This document shows, one piece after another, positions 55,068-63,935 of a DNA stretch of 64,000 nucleotides. The position numbers and the translations under genes are program-made. Source of the stretch: Stenotrophomonas maltophilia (GTDB taxonomy: Bacteria > Pseudomonadota > Gammaproteobacteria > Xanthomonadales > Xanthomonadaceae); NCBI RefSeq assembly GCF_025642255.1, contig NZ_CP106759.1:895501-959500 (forward strand), read 5' to 3'. Numbering within the stretch: position 1 is the stretch's first letter; each line of letters opens with the position of its first letter. The notes under the pieces are model-generated. The model worked only from the letters and a program-made list of their open reading frames with translations. It was not told the origin of the DNA and did not search any database.

Positions 55068-56089
55068 CGGGCCATGCGCATCGGTGCGCCGAGCTCGGCC
55101 AGCGCCGGCTTGATGCGTGTGTCCAGCAGCTGCCGCAGGGGGGTCAGCTCGCGGTAGCGCGGCAGTACTTCGTCCAGATAGGTGATGAAGCGCGGCGCAT
55201 CGTCCAGGTAATGACCCTTGTTGTCCCGATAACGCAGGCGGCAGAACAGGCCCAGGATCTTCACGTGGCGCTGGATGCCCATCCAGTCCGCGTCACGCAG
55301 GAAGGTCGCACGGTCGGGCACCGGCAGGCCCGCAGCGTGCGCGCGCGCGTGGTACTGCGCGAGCCACTCGTCCACACGCTGCAGCGGCCAGCTCAGGAAC
55401 GCGTCCTTGAACAGGCTCACGGCATCGTAGGCGATCGGGCCCCGCACCAGATCCTGGAAATCCAGCACGGCCGGACCGTCGGCAACGGGCATCAGATTGC
55501 GCGGCATGTAGTCGCGGTGGGTCATCAGCTGCGCCTGGCCCAGTGCGTTGTCCATCAACCGGCGATGGACCAGCTGCAGGCCCTCGACCTCGCCGCAGTC
55601 CAGCTGCAGGTTGAGATGGCGCTGCAGGAACCATTCGTCGAACAGGCCGGCATCACGCTGCAGCAGGGCTTCGCCGAACTGGCCGAAGTCGGCCGGCACC
55701 GGGATCGCCTGCAGGCGCAGCAGCTGATCGATGGCGCGGCCGAACCATTCGTCGGCGTTGCGCTCGTCGAGGATTCTCGCCAGGGTCGGACCGCCGAGAT
55801 CCTCCAGCAGCAGGAAGCCGGCGTCCAGATCCTGCGCAAGCAGGGCCGGCACACGCAGGCCATGGTCGTGCAGCAGGCCGCGCATGCGCAGCCAGGGGCG
55901 GGGGTCTTCCAGTCCCGGCGGAGCATCCATCACGATGTGGCTGCCGCGTGTACCGGTGACGCGCCAGTAGCTGCGCATGCCCGCATCGACCGACGCACGT
56001 TCAACCACGGCCTGTGCATCGCCAAGCTGGATACGGGCCCACTGCAGTCGCTGCGCGCTGCGCTGGGGATCGGAGGCGGGTTCGGTCAT
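55064..56089 (-). CDS. amgK: N-acetylmuramate/N-acetylglucosamine kinase AmgK
   Basis: 341 residues of the aminoglycoside-phosphotransferase-like kinase fold. ATG 56089 is used; the frame is open further back but has no convincing earlier start. ATP site segments are RSYWRVTGTRGSHIVMDAPPG near 39-59 and LLLEDLGGPTLARIL near 93-107. The catalytic loop is MTHRDYMPRNLMPV near 197-210, and the metal-binding VLDFQDLVRGPIAYD near 217-231. Together with murU it phosphorylates MurNAc at C1. Confidence 0.9.
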   Translation of the reverse strand: MTEPASDPQRSAQRLQWARIQLGDAQAVVERASVDAGMRSYWRVTGTRGSHIVMDAPPGLEDPRPWLRMRGLLHDHGLRVPALLAQDLDAGFLLLEDLGGPTLARILDERNADEWFGRAIDQLLRLQAIPVPADFGQFGEALLQRDAGLFDEWFLQRHLNLQLDCGEVEGLQLVHRRLMDNALGQAQLMTHRDYMPRNLMPVADGPAVLDFQDLVRGPIAYDAVSLFKDAFLSWPLQRVDEWLAQYHARAHAAGLPVPDRATFLRDADWMGIQRHVKILGLFCRLRYRDNKGHYLDDAPRFITYLDEVLPRYRELTPLRQLLDTRIKPALAELGAPMRMAR

Positions 56090-56153
56090 GCGGGCATATC
56101 CGGGCGCGCGGGGCGCGCCGACGTCGGGGACAGGAGGGAAAGGTGGGGCCGTT

Positions 56154-56423
56154 TCAGCGGCGACCGCTGAACAGGCGCAGGATCGCCAGCACGGCCACCG
56201 CGCCGACCACGGCACCGAGGAATCCAGCCGGTTCGCCTGGGGCGTACCAGCCCATGTACTGACCAAACCAGCCGGCCAGCAGGGCACCGAGGATGCCCAG
56301 CACGATGGTCAGCAGGCAGCCCATGCGGTTGTTGCCCGGCATGACGAAGCGCCCGAGCAGGCCGACGAAGAAGCCGACCAGCAGGATGTACAGCCAGCTG
56401 CTGCTGCCGAACAGACCATTCAT
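56154..56423 (-). CDS. GlsB/YeaQ/YmgE-family small membrane protein
   Basis: 89 residues with three predicted helices. LVGFFVGLLGRFVMPGNNRMGCLLTIVLGILGALLAGWFGQYMGW carries the family GxxxG-rich pattern, and LGAVVGAVAVLAILRLFSG is the last helix. Such transglycosylase-associated or stress-response proteins are small and of unknown exact function. The ATG lies at 56423 and a GAAC(G)-type ribosome site is weak. Transcription is toward amgK. Confidence 0.88.
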   Translation of the reverse strand: MNGLFGSSSWLYILLVGFFVGLLGRFVMPGNNRMGCLLTIVLGILGALLAGWFGQYMGWYAPGEPAGFLGAVVGAVAVLAILRLFSGRR

Positions 56424-56492
56424 GCGTGTGCGTTCCGCTTGAGAAGAACGCAGCCTAGCAAGGCCGGGCTGCGTCCGTCACGGTGTGCCGGA

Positions 56493-57986
56493 TCAGCAGC
56501 AGCCGTGGTCGCCATGGCGCGTGCCGCTGTCGGCGGCCACCGGCGAACCACTGGTCTCGCCACGCAGGCTGGCGGCGTAGTGCTCGCTGATCACCTTGGA
56601 CACGCAGGCGGTGACCTTCTTGCCCATCGGAATGTGCAGGAACTCGTTCGGGCCATGCGCGTTCGAGTGCGGGCCAAGCACGCCGGTGATCATGAACTGG
56701 GCACCGGGGAACTTCTCGCCCAGCATGCCCATGAACGGAATCGAGCCGCCTTCGCCCATGTACATCGCCGGCTTGCCGAAGAAGGTCTGGCTGGCTTCGT
56801 CGATGGCCTTGGTCAGCCACGGCGCCATGGCCGGGGCATTCCAGCCGGTGGAGGCCTTTTCCAGATCCAGGGTGACCTGCGCGCCGTTCGGAGGATCGCG
56901 CAGCAGCGCTTCTTTCAGCAGCTCGCCGCAGGTCTTGCCATCGGCGGTGGGCGGCAGGCGCAGCGACAGCTTCACCGAGGTCTGCGGGCGCAGCACGTTG
57001 CCGGCCGATTCCAGCGGCGGCATGCCGCCGATTCCGGTGACCGACAACGCCGGGCGCCAGGTGCGGTTGAGCACCAGCTCGGTGAGGTCTTCGTTCATCG
57101 GGCGCAGGCCATCGACCAGCGGGAACTTCTCGAAGATGGCCGTATCGACCACTTCGGCGGCACGCTTGGCCTGTTCCTGGCGCTCGGCCGGGATTTCCAC
57201 GTTCATGCCGTCGATCAGGATGCGGCCGGTGTCCTGGTCCTCGATGCGCGACAGCAGCTGGCGCAGCAGGCGGAAGCTGGACGGCACCACGCCGGAGGCA
57301 TCGCCGGAATGCACGCCTTCGTTGAGCACCTTGACGGTGAAGTTGCCCCCGGTGAGGCCGCGCAGCGACGTGGTGCACCACAGCTGGTCGTAGTTGGCGC
57401 AGCCCGAATCCAGGCAGACCACCAGCGACGGCTTGCCGATGCGGTCGGCCAGATGGTCCACGTAGGCGGGCAGGTCGTAACTGCCGGACTCTTCACAGGC
57501 TTCGATCAGGACCACGCAGCGCGCGTGCGGCAGGCCCTGGGCCTGCAGGGCCAGCACGGCGGCCAGCGAACCGAAGATCGCGTAGCCATCGTCGGCGCCG
57601 CCGCGGCCATAGAGCTTGTCGCCACGCAGGACCGGGGTCCACGGGCCCAGGTCGTCGTCCCAGCCGGTCATTTCCGGCTGCTTGTCCAGGTGCCCGTAGA
57701 GCAGGATGGTGTCGTCGCCGGTTTCACTGCCGGTGGCGGGAATTTCCAGAAGAATCAGCGGGGTACGGCCTTCCAGGCGGACCACTTCGACCTTCAGGCC
57801 CGGCAGCTCCTGTGCCTTGGCCCAGGTCTCCATCAGGGTGACCGCCTGTTCCATGTAGCCGTTCTGCACCCAATTGGCGTCGAACATCGGCGACTTGTTG
57901 GGAATGCGGATGTAGTCGACCAACTGCGGGACGATTTCGCTGTCCCACTTGTCATTCACGAATTGGCCGAGCTTGGCGCTGTCCAT
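56493..57986 (-). CDS. M20-family metallopeptidase (dipeptidase-like)
   Basis: 497 residues from ATG 57986, which has CCGGAG 6 bases upstream; two earlier in-frame ATGs lack such a site. Two-domain M20 layout. Metal ligands are seen in ILLYGHLDKQPEMTGW near 88-103 (His), GRGGADDGYAIFGSLAAV near 126-143 (Asp) and EACEESGSYDL near 159-169 (Glu pair). The dimerisation domain (about 210-370) is followed by the C-terminal GGSIPFMGMLGEKFPGAQF and HSNAHGPNEFLHI, which bind metal. It resembles the carnosinase/PepV branch. Likely cleaves dipeptides; location cytoplasmic. Confidence 0.93.
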   Translation of the reverse strand: MDSAKLGQFVNDKWDSEIVPQLVDYIRIPNKSPMFDANWVQNGYMEQAVTLMETWAKAQELPGLKVEVVRLEGRTPLILLEIPATGSETGDDTILLYGHLDKQPEMTGWDDDLGPWTPVLRGDKLYGRGGADDGYAIFGSLAAVLALQAQGLPHARCVVLIEACEESGSYDLPAYVDHLADRIGKPSLVVCLDSGCANYDQLWCTTSLRGLTGGNFTVKVLNEGVHSGDASGVVPSSFRLLRQLLSRIEDQDTGRILIDGMNVEIPAERQEQAKRAAEVVDTAIFEKFPLVDGLRPMNEDLTELVLNRTWRPALSVTGIGGMPPLESAGNVLRPQTSVKLSLRLPPTADGKTCGELLKEALLRDPPNGAQVTLDLEKASTGWNAPAMAPWLTKAIDEASQTFFGKPAMYMGEGGSIPFMGMLGEKFPGAQFMITGVLGPHSNAHGPNEFLHIPMGKKVTACVSKVISEHYAASLRGETSGSPVAADSGTRHGDHGCC

Positions 57987-58184
57987 CTGAAACTCCGGTT
58001 GCATGGCTGATCCAGCCATTCTACGCCTGCGCCGGGGGTAGGGTTTTTCCTACATCACGTCGGGTATTTGGCTGGCTTTTAGAAATCCACGAAACCGATA
58101 GTCTGTGTGTATGTGGTGACGGACACTGTTCCTACCGACGGGATTGCCGGTCGGGGCGGCCAGAACCACAAGGAGTTATACGTC

Positions 58185-58511
58185 GTGCCTTGGTTAGTCG
58201 TGTTGAGGGCACTGGTACTGGCAATGGGGATCGCAGGGGCGCATGCCGCCGAACCGATCGACATCAACCGGGCCGATGTCCAGGCGCTGCAGCAGGGATT
58301 GACGATGGTCGGAGCCAGGAAGGCTGCGGCGATCGTCGAGCACCGGCGCAGACACGGGCCCTTCAAGCGCGTCGAGGATCTGACGCAGGTGAAGGGGATA
58401 GGGACAGTGATCGTCGAACGGAATCGACAGCGGATCACCGTAGGCGACAGGCTGTTGCCCGCGGATCCGGTACCCGGATCGGTACCGGTGCGGACCGTAC
58501 CAAGGCGTTGA
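58185..58511 (+). CDS. ComEA-like helix-hairpin-helix protein
   Basis: 108 residues from GTG 58185, with AAGGAG 9 bases upstream. A signal-like N-terminus (LVVLRALVLAMGIAGAHAA) precedes two helix-hairpin-helix motifs: IDINRADVQALQQGLTMVGARKAAAIVEHRRRHGPFKRVEDLTQVKGIGTVIVERNRQRI spans residues ~25-85. That is the ComEA/YbaV core. ComEA binds incoming DNA in the periplasm during natural transformation. The short basic C-terminal tail is poorly conserved. It lies downstream of an AT-rich leader. Confidence 0.85.
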   Translation: MPWLVVLRALVLAMGIAGAHAAEPIDINRADVQALQQGLTMVGARKAAAIVEHRRRHGPFKRVEDLTQVKGIGTVIVERNRQRITVGDRLLPADPVPGSVPVRTVPRR

Positions 58512-58742
58512 CAACAGGAATCGTCGGGACCCGCAGGAGGCCGGTCCACCGGGCACCGCCAGGGAGGCTGTGTTCACCGACCGTCGCAGGATGCGGCACC
58601 AATCACCAGGACGGTGGCATCACAGACCTGTGGAAGGGGCTGAGATACAAGCAGGACAGACGCGGCCGCGTGCAGGATGCAACGCCACCCCCACTTCGCA
58701 GGACGCGCGGGGGAGGCAGCAGGCCGACAAGGACGTGACGAT
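58512..58742. other. Gene-free stretch after comEA-like gene
   Basis: 231 bases with no supported gene. Near 58639 a CTGAGATAC stretch recalls part of a TPP element, but no other conserved box of that riboswitch is present. A terminator ends the region. Confidence 0.5.
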
Positions 58743-58786
58743 TGCCCGGTACGACACAGGGTTGTGTCGCCGGGCATTCTCTTTTG
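58743..58786 (+). terminator. Rho-independent terminator of the comEA-like transcript
   Basis: TGCCCGG and CCGGGCA enclose an inner perfect stem CGACACA / TGTGTCG with a GGGT loop; the outer arms and the inner stem are separated by a TA bulge. ATTCTCTTTT follows. Confidence 0.8.
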
Positions 58787-58828
58787 GCGCGTTCGCTACG
58801 GCGCGATGGTGTACGGTGACCGCTTCGC

Positions 58829-59926
58829 ATGGAATGGAACCTCCGCTGGATGCGTCTGCACCGTCCGTCCCTGATGCTCTCCCTTGTCCTGGCACTGCCG
58901 CTGACCGTGCAGGCCGGGCCGCCGTCTTCGCACTCGACCGACCCGTCCGGGCCGGTGGCCGCCGAACGCGGGCCTACTGATCTCAAGCCGGGCGAATTCC
59001 TCTGGCATCCGGAGATTTCCCCGGCCGGCCCGATCGTGCTGGTCGTCAGTCTGGACGAGCAGCGCGCCTACGTGTATCGCAACGGGATCGCCATCGGGCT
59101 GACCACGATCAGTTCGGGCAAGGCGGGACACGAGACGCCGACCGGGGTGTTCACGATCCTGCAGAAGGACAAGGACCACCGCTCCAACCTCTATAACAGC
59201 GCACCGATGCCGTACATGCAGCGGCTGACCTGGGACGGCATCGCCCTGCATGGCGGCAGCCTGCCGGGGCATCCGGCCTCGCACGGCTGCGTACGGCTGC
59301 CGCAGGCATTCGCGCAGAAGCTGTTCAGCGAGACCCGGCGCGGCGATACGGTAGTGGTGGCCGATGCCAAGAGCGCGCCGATGACGTTGGCCTATCCCGC
59401 CGTACTGGCGCCGGTCAACGCGCGCGGCGAGGCCCTGCCCGAGACCGGCGACGGCAGTGTGGCGGCGGCCTGGTGGAACGACAGCGCGGCGCCGGCCGGG
59501 CAGGTCGGCATCCTGGTCAGCCTGCACGACCAGCGGCTGTACGTCCTGCGCGACGGCGTGATGATTGGCGAATCGCCGCTCAAAGCCGACGCGCTGCCAG
59601 CCTTCCAGGGCACCACGCTGTTCGTGATGGGGCAGGGCTACAGCGATGTTCCCAGCCCGCTCGATGCGAAGCAGCGCTTGCATCAATGGACGGCCTATCC
59701 GTTGCTGGGCCAGGACCGTGCGCAGGCGACCCCGGACCTGTTGGCCACGCCGTCGCTGCCATTGGCGCTGCCGGCCGATTTCGCCCGGCAGCTGTACCAG
59801 GTGCTGGTGCCGGGCACGACGCTGCTGGTGACCTCGCTGCCCGCCGTGCGCCCAAGCCCGGCTGAATCCGGCCTGCAGCCGGTCTTGGAATCCGAGCCGG
59901 CAGGGTCCACTCTCACAGGCAACTGA
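58829..59926 (+). CDS. L,D-transpeptidase, YkuD type (ErfK/YbiS-like)
   Basis: 365 residues from ATG 58829; ATG 58850 is a second candidate. Signal peptide (SLMLSLVLALPLTVQA near 14-29). YkuD domain with FLWHPEISPAGPIVLVVSLDEQRAYVYRNGIAIGLTTISSGKAGHETPTGVFTI near 58-110 and the catalytic signature ALHGGSLPGHPASHGCVRLP near 139-158 (Cys154, His near 152). The C-terminal half has a second domain with a repeat of the VSLHDQRLYVLRDGVMIG pattern, read near 230-247, so it may bind glycan. Forms 3-3 crosslinks or anchors lipoproteins. Confidence 0.92.
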   Translation: MEWNLRWMRLHRPSLMLSLVLALPLTVQAGPPSSHSTDPSGPVAAERGPTDLKPGEFLWHPEISPAGPIVLVVSLDEQRAYVYRNGIAIGLTTISSGKAGHETPTGVFTILQKDKDHRSNLYNSAPMPYMQRLTWDGIALHGGSLPGHPASHGCVRLPQAFAQKLFSETRRGDTVVVADAKSAPMTLAYPAVLAPVNARGEALPETGDGSVAAAWWNDSAAPAGQVGILVSLHDQRLYVLRDGVMIGESPLKADALPAFQGTTLFVMGQGYSDVPSPLDAKQRLHQWTAYPLLGQDRAQATPDLLATPSLPLALPADFARQLYQVLVPGTTLLVTSLPAVRPSPAESGLQPVLESEPAGSTLTGN

Positions 59927-59942
59927 GTCCTGTGTCCCGTCC

Positions 59943-60668
59943 ATGACCGCATCCCGCCTGTGCCGGCTGGCCACGCTTGGCCTGCTTGCAACCTCGGCCA
60001 GCGCACCCGCGTTGGCGCAGACGCCCGCCATCGCGACCCGTGCCGAGGATCTGGCCGCCCTGCTGGCACGTACCGCGCCGAAGGCCGATCGCCATGTGCT
60101 GCAGCTGGCGGCGCAGGCCATGCGCTGCGCCCTGTTGCGACCGGAGCTGGGCATCAGCGGCGAACGCCTGAGCGTGATCGACTATTCGCGGCCCTCCACC
60201 GAGCCGCGCCTGTGGGTGTTCGACCTGGCGCACCAGCGGCTGTTGTTCGAGGAATGGGTGGCGCACGGCCGCAACAGTGGTGAGAACCGGACCGAGCATT
60301 TTTCCAATCGCGACGGCAGTTACATGTCCAGCCTCGGTGTGTTCACCGCGCAGGAAACCTACATGGGCGGCAACGGCTACTCATTGCGGCTGGCCGGGCT
60401 GGAACCGGGCTTCAACGACCGCGCGCGCGAGCGTGCGATCGTCATCCATGGCGCCCCCTACGTGAATCCGGCGACCGCCCAGCTGCAGGGTCGGCTGGGC
60501 CGCAGCCTGGGGTGTCCGGCGGTGCGGCTGTCGGTGGCCAGGCCGCTGATCGACGCGTTGCGTGGTGGCACGATGGTGTTCGCCTATTACCCCGACCAGG
60601 ACTGGCTGAAGCATTCGCAGCTGCTGGGTGGCCAGTGCGGCGCGCAGGGTACGGTCGCCACGCGCTGA
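59943..60668 (+). CDS. Second murein L,D-transpeptidase catalytic domain protein
   Basis: 241 residues with a signal peptide (MTASRLCRLATLGLLATSASAPALA). Unlike its neighbour it belongs to the shorter murein L,D-transpeptidase catalytic-domain family: RLSVIDYSRPSTEPRLWVFDLAHQRLLFEEWVAHG near 75-109, then VIHGAPYVNP near 173-182 and LGRSLGCPAVRLS near 190-202 with the catalytic Cys. It lies 16 bases after the first L,D-transpeptidase, so both are likely made together and act on the same peptidoglycan. Confidence 0.88.
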   Translation: MTASRLCRLATLGLLATSASAPALAQTPAIATRAEDLAALLARTAPKADRHVLQLAAQAMRCALLRPELGISGERLSVIDYSRPSTEPRLWVFDLAHQRLLFEEWVAHGRNSGENRTEHFSNRDGSYMSSLGVFTAQETYMGGNGYSLRLAGLEPGFNDRARERAIVIHGAPYVNPATAQLQGRLGRSLGCPAVRLSVARPLIDALRGGTMVFAYYPDQDWLKHSQLLGGQCGAQGTVATR

Positions 60669-60702
60669 TGCGCGATTGCACGTGGCGTGGTGCAATGCAG
60701 GC

Positions 60703-61308
60703 ATGGATATCGATGCGCTGCTGAAGACTCCGAGCCAGGTGATTGCCCGCCTGGATTACCGCCGCGAACGCTGGCGCAATGGCCTGGGCTGGACCCGCGA
60801 AATCCTGCGGCTGCCGGCGCACGGGGACGACTGGGCCCTGCGCCTGTCCGTGGCGGAGATCGAGCAGGATGCCGCGTTCTCCGCATTTCCGGGCGTGGAG
60901 CGCGAACTGGTACTGCTGCAGGGCAACGGTGTGCGCCTGCGCTTCGCCGATGGCCGGGTGGCGGAGGTGCTGCCGCCGCATGGTCGCGTGCGCTTTGCCG
61001 GCGAGGAGGCACTGCACGGCGAACTGGTCGATGGCACCACCCATGATTTCAACCTGATGTGGAAGCGCGGGCAGTTGCACGCCGAGCTGCTGCACCGGCC
61101 GCTGGTGGGGTCGATGTTCTTCTTCTGCGAGCCAGGCGTGGCCTGGGCGCTGCACCTGCTGGCGGGTGAGGCCGGCTTTGCCGAGGACAGTGGCTTGCCG
61201 CCGATGCAGGCAGGCGACACTGCATGGCTGGCGGCCGGCGAGCGCCAGCGGCATGCGCTGCAGGGCAGTGGCGAGCTGCTGGCGATACGGGTGAGCGCCG
61301 CGGACTGA
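60703..61308 (+). CDS. HutD/Ves-family protein
   Basis: 201 residues from ATG 60703 (MDIDALLKTPSQVI); an earlier in-frame start overlaps the preceding gene. The HutD fold (bicupin-like) is seen in RRERWRNGLGWTREI near 20-34, WALRLSVAEIEQDAAFSAFPGVERELVLLQGNGVRLRF near 44-81, and THDFNLMWKRGQ near 113-124. HutD genes usually accompany histidine-utilisation genes, but none are present here. Role unknown. Confidence 0.85.
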   Translation: MDIDALLKTPSQVIARLDYRRERWRNGLGWTREILRLPAHGDDWALRLSVAEIEQDAAFSAFPGVERELVLLQGNGVRLRFADGRVAEVLPPHGRVRFAGEEALHGELVDGTTHDFNLMWKRGQLHAELLHRPLVGSMFFFCEPGVAWALHLLAGEAGFAEDSGLPPMQAGDTAWLAAGERQRHALQGSGELLAIRVSAAD

Positions 61309-61362
61309 TGATTCGCATGCGCCGATGGGCATCATCCGCGCATGCGCTGGGCGCTGCCTGGG

Positions 61363-62967
61363 CTAATACACATCACGGCGGTAACGGCCGGCCAGCAGCA
61401 GTGCCTCCTTGCCGTCGGTACCCAGCACCTGCTCGATGACCGCATCCACGGCTGGCGCCATGCCCTGCAGGCTGCCGCAGACCAGGATCGTGGCACCTTC
61501 ATCGACCCATTGCCGCAGCGTTGCCGCCTCCGCCAGCAGGCGGTCCTGCACGTAGCGGTGGCTGCCGCCGTCACGGCTGAACACCGTATCCAGACGCTGC
61601 AGCGTGCCGGCCGCCAGCATCGCCCGCAGTTCGTCACCGAAATGGAAGTCGTGCGCGGCCGAGCGCTCGCCGAACAGCAGCCAGGTGCGGTGCGCGCCGA
61701 CGGCCGCGCGCTCATGCAGGTGTGCACGCAGGCCGGCGATGCCCGTGCCATTGCCGATCAGCAGCAGCGGCGCCGCAACGGCGGCACCGTGGAAGTTGTC
61801 GTTGCGGCGCAGGCGCAGTTGTACCGGCTCGCCGATGACGGCGTGGTCGCACAGCCAGGCACTGCCGATGCCGGGCGTGCCATCGGCACGCAGCTGCCGG
61901 CGCACCAGCAGTTCCACCGCACCATCGTCCATCACCGAAGCGATGGAGTACTCACGATGCGGCAGCGGCTGCAGGGCCGCCAGCAGGGCGGGCAGATCAC
62001 CCGGTGGCACCAGTGAGGGCAGGTGCGAGCGTTCGACACGGGCCAGCAGCGTCTGGCCGTCCTCGAGCACCGTCTGCGGATCGAAACCCTGTGATTCCAG
62101 CCAGGCCCGCGCGCTGTGCCGCGCGTGCTGCGGGCCGATCTCGGCAATGTCGCCGGCCTGCCAGCGCACGCCGTCGATGGCAGGCGCCTGCAGGCGCAGC
62201 CAGTACACCGGTCCGCCCTGGCTGCCGGGATTGAGGTGCCGGCGTTGCAGCAGCGTCCACGGCTGATATTCGGCCGGGCTCCAGTCGGGCAGTTCGCTGG
62301 CCCCACCGGCAAGTTGTCCGAGCAGTTGCTGCCAGTGCCGCAGTGCAGCGGGATCGGCGTTGTCGACCTCGATGGCGTCGAACAGGGCATGTGCGCCGTG
62401 CTGGCGCAGCCAGTCGTCGAGCTGGTGACCGAAGGCGCAGAAGTGACCGTAGCTGCGATCACCCAGGGCGAGAACGCCGTACGAAAGATGCTGCAGCGAT
62501 GACGGCAGGGCCATCACATGGCGCAGGAAGGGCACTGCATGATCGGGCGGGTCGCCTTCGCCGGTGGTACTGGCGATGAACAGTGCACGCTGGCTGCCGG
62601 CCAGCAAGGTGGCGTCGACCTCATGCAGACCGCGCACACGCACCGGCACGCCGGCACCACGCAATGCCTCGGCACTGCGTTCGGCCAGTTCGCGGGCGAA
62701 GCCGGTCTGGCTGGACCAGACCAGCAGGATCGGCGCGACGTCGCCAGAGGCAGCATCGTCGCGCGGTCGCCCACGCCACCACAGTGCGGTGCAGACCAGT
62801 GCATAGAGCGCGGTGGAGATGATGGCGATCTGCGATTGCCGCGCCGGCGGTGCGCCCTGCCACCAGGCTTCGCCGAGATGCAGTCGCAGCAGCGCCCAGC
62901 CGATCAGCGCCAGCAGGATCAGTACAAGCGCGTTGCCGAGCAGCGCGCGCGACGGCCGTGCGCTCAT
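61363..62967 (-). CDS. Membrane-anchored flavodoxin/FNR fusion (sulfite-reductase-flavoprotein-like)
   Basis: 534 residues. Two N-terminal helices (ALLGNALVLILLALIGWALLRL near 8-29 and IAIISTALYALVCTALWW near 47-64) precede a flavodoxin domain (LLVWSSQTGFARELAERSAEAL near 81-102, STTGEGDPPDHA near 133-144, YGVLALGDRSYGHFCAFGHQLDDWL near 162-186). A FAD/NAD(P) reductase half follows: PHREYSIASVMDDG near 335-348, LLLIGNGTGIAGLRAHLHE near 413-431, TWLLFGERSAAHDFHFGDEL near 440-459, and the C-terminal GRYRRDVY. This is the cytochrome P450 reductase layout on a membrane anchor. It overlaps apbE by 4 bases, so a covalent flavin role is likely. Confidence 0.88.
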   Translation of the reverse strand: MSARPSRALLGNALVLILLALIGWALLRLHLGEAWWQGAPPARQSQIAIISTALYALVCTALWWRGRPRDDAASGDVAPILLVWSSQTGFARELAERSAEALRGAGVPVRVRGLHEVDATLLAGSQRALFIASTTGEGDPPDHAVPFLRHVMALPSSLQHLSYGVLALGDRSYGHFCAFGHQLDDWLRQHGAHALFDAIEVDNADPAALRHWQQLLGQLAGGASELPDWSPAEYQPWTLLQRRHLNPGSQGGPVYWLRLQAPAIDGVRWQAGDIAEIGPQHARHSARAWLESQGFDPQTVLEDGQTLLARVERSHLPSLVPPGDLPALLAALQPLPHREYSIASVMDDGAVELLVRRQLRADGTPGIGSAWLCDHAVIGEPVQLRLRRNDNFHGAAVAAPLLLIGNGTGIAGLRAHLHERAAVGAHRTWLLFGERSAAHDFHFGDELRAMLAAGTLQRLDTVFSRDGGSHRYVQDRLLAEAATLRQWVDEGATILVCGSLQGMAPAVDAVIEQVLGTDGKEALLLAGRYRRDVY

Positions 62968-63935
62968 GCGTCCCGCTCGTCGAGCAGGCGCTGGAAGGCG
63001 CTGCTGAGAAACTCGTGCGGGCCATCCGCTGCGCGATGCAGGTAGCGTGCGGCCAGTCCTTCGCGTTCGGCCAGCGCCATGCCGTGCTCGCGGCCGAGTA
63101 CGGTGAGTGCGGTGGCCCAGGCATCAGCATGCATCGCGTCGTCGGCGACCACCGTCACCGCCGCTGCAACCTGGCGTACCGGCCTGCCGGTGCGCGGGTC
63201 GAGGCTGTGGCTGTAGGCCTCGCCATCGGCCTGATAGTGATGCCAGCGATCGCCGGAGGTAGCGACCGCCTTGCCGTCCAGCGCCAGCACCCGCGGTGGT
63301 GTTTTGGCGTGCGCGTCTTCTTCCGGCGCCGATTCCACCAGCACGCGCCACCGTTGGCCATCGGGCTTGCGGCCGTAGCCGGCCAGTTCGCCACCGACCT
63401 CGATCAGTGCAGCAGCGATGCCCTGATCGCGCAGCCACGCGGCCACGTGATCGACGCCGAACCCCTTGGCGATCGCAGAGAGATCCAGTTCCAGTCCGCC
63501 GGGTTGCAGCAGCGCATCGCCGCGCCATTGCAACCGCTGCCAACCGCAGCGCTCGCGCGTGGCCTGCACGGCGGCGGCATCGGGTTGGCGGCGTTCGCCG
63601 GCATGTGCACCGAAACCCCACAGTGCCACCAGCGGGCCGATGGTGGGATCGAACGCACCGTCGCTGGCGGCGGCGATGGACTGCGCGCAGGACAGGACGT
63701 GACGGGTTTCGGCAGGCAGGGTGCACCACTGGCCTGCATCGGCGCTGTTGTAGCGGCTGAGGTCCGAGCCGGCGTCCCACGTACTCATCTGCGCGACCAC
63801 ATCATCCAGGCGCGCCTGGATGCCGGCGTGCAGCGGGTGCAGGTCGCGCTGGCGCGGCGCGACCAGCGACACGCTCCAGGTGGTGCCCATGGTGGTGCCG
63901 CCGAGGCGGGCGATGTCGAGCAGGGAATCGGTCAT
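62964..63935 (-). CDS. apbE: FAD:protein FMN transferase (ApbE)
   Basis: 323 residues of the ApbE fold that attaches FMN to a Thr of target proteins. Family segments are GGTTMGTTWSVSLVAP near 13-28, LSRYNSADAGQW near 59-70, DGAFDPTIGPLVALWGFGAH near 92-111, DLSAIAKGFGVDHVAAWL near 150-167, AALIEVGGELAGYGRKPDGQRWRV near 174-197, and AVTVVADDAMHADAWATALTVLG near 258-280 (metal Asp and Thr region). No N-terminal lipobox is visible, so it may be cytoplasmic. Directly followed by the flavodoxin/reductase gene. Confidence 0.94.
   Translation of the reverse strand: MTDSLLDIARLGGTTMGTTWSVSLVAPRQRDLHPLHAGIQARLDDVVAQMSTWDAGSDLSRYNSADAGQWCTLPAETRHVLSCAQSIAAASDGAFDPTIGPLVALWGFGAHAGERRQPDAAAVQATRERCGWQRLQWRGDALLQPGGLELDLSAIAKGFGVDHVAAWLRDQGIAAALIEVGGELAGYGRKPDGQRWRVLVESAPEEDAHAKTPPRVLALDGKAVATSGDRWHHYQADGEAYSHSLDPRTGRPVRQVAAAVTVVADDAMHADAWATALTVLGREHGMALAEREGLAARYLHRAADGPHEFLSSAFQRLLDERDA

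Noticed and set aside
58630..58660. CTGAGATAC stretch as part of a TPP riboswitch.
   Set aside because: Other TPP boxes are absent and the downstream gene is an L,D-transpeptidase, not thiamine related.
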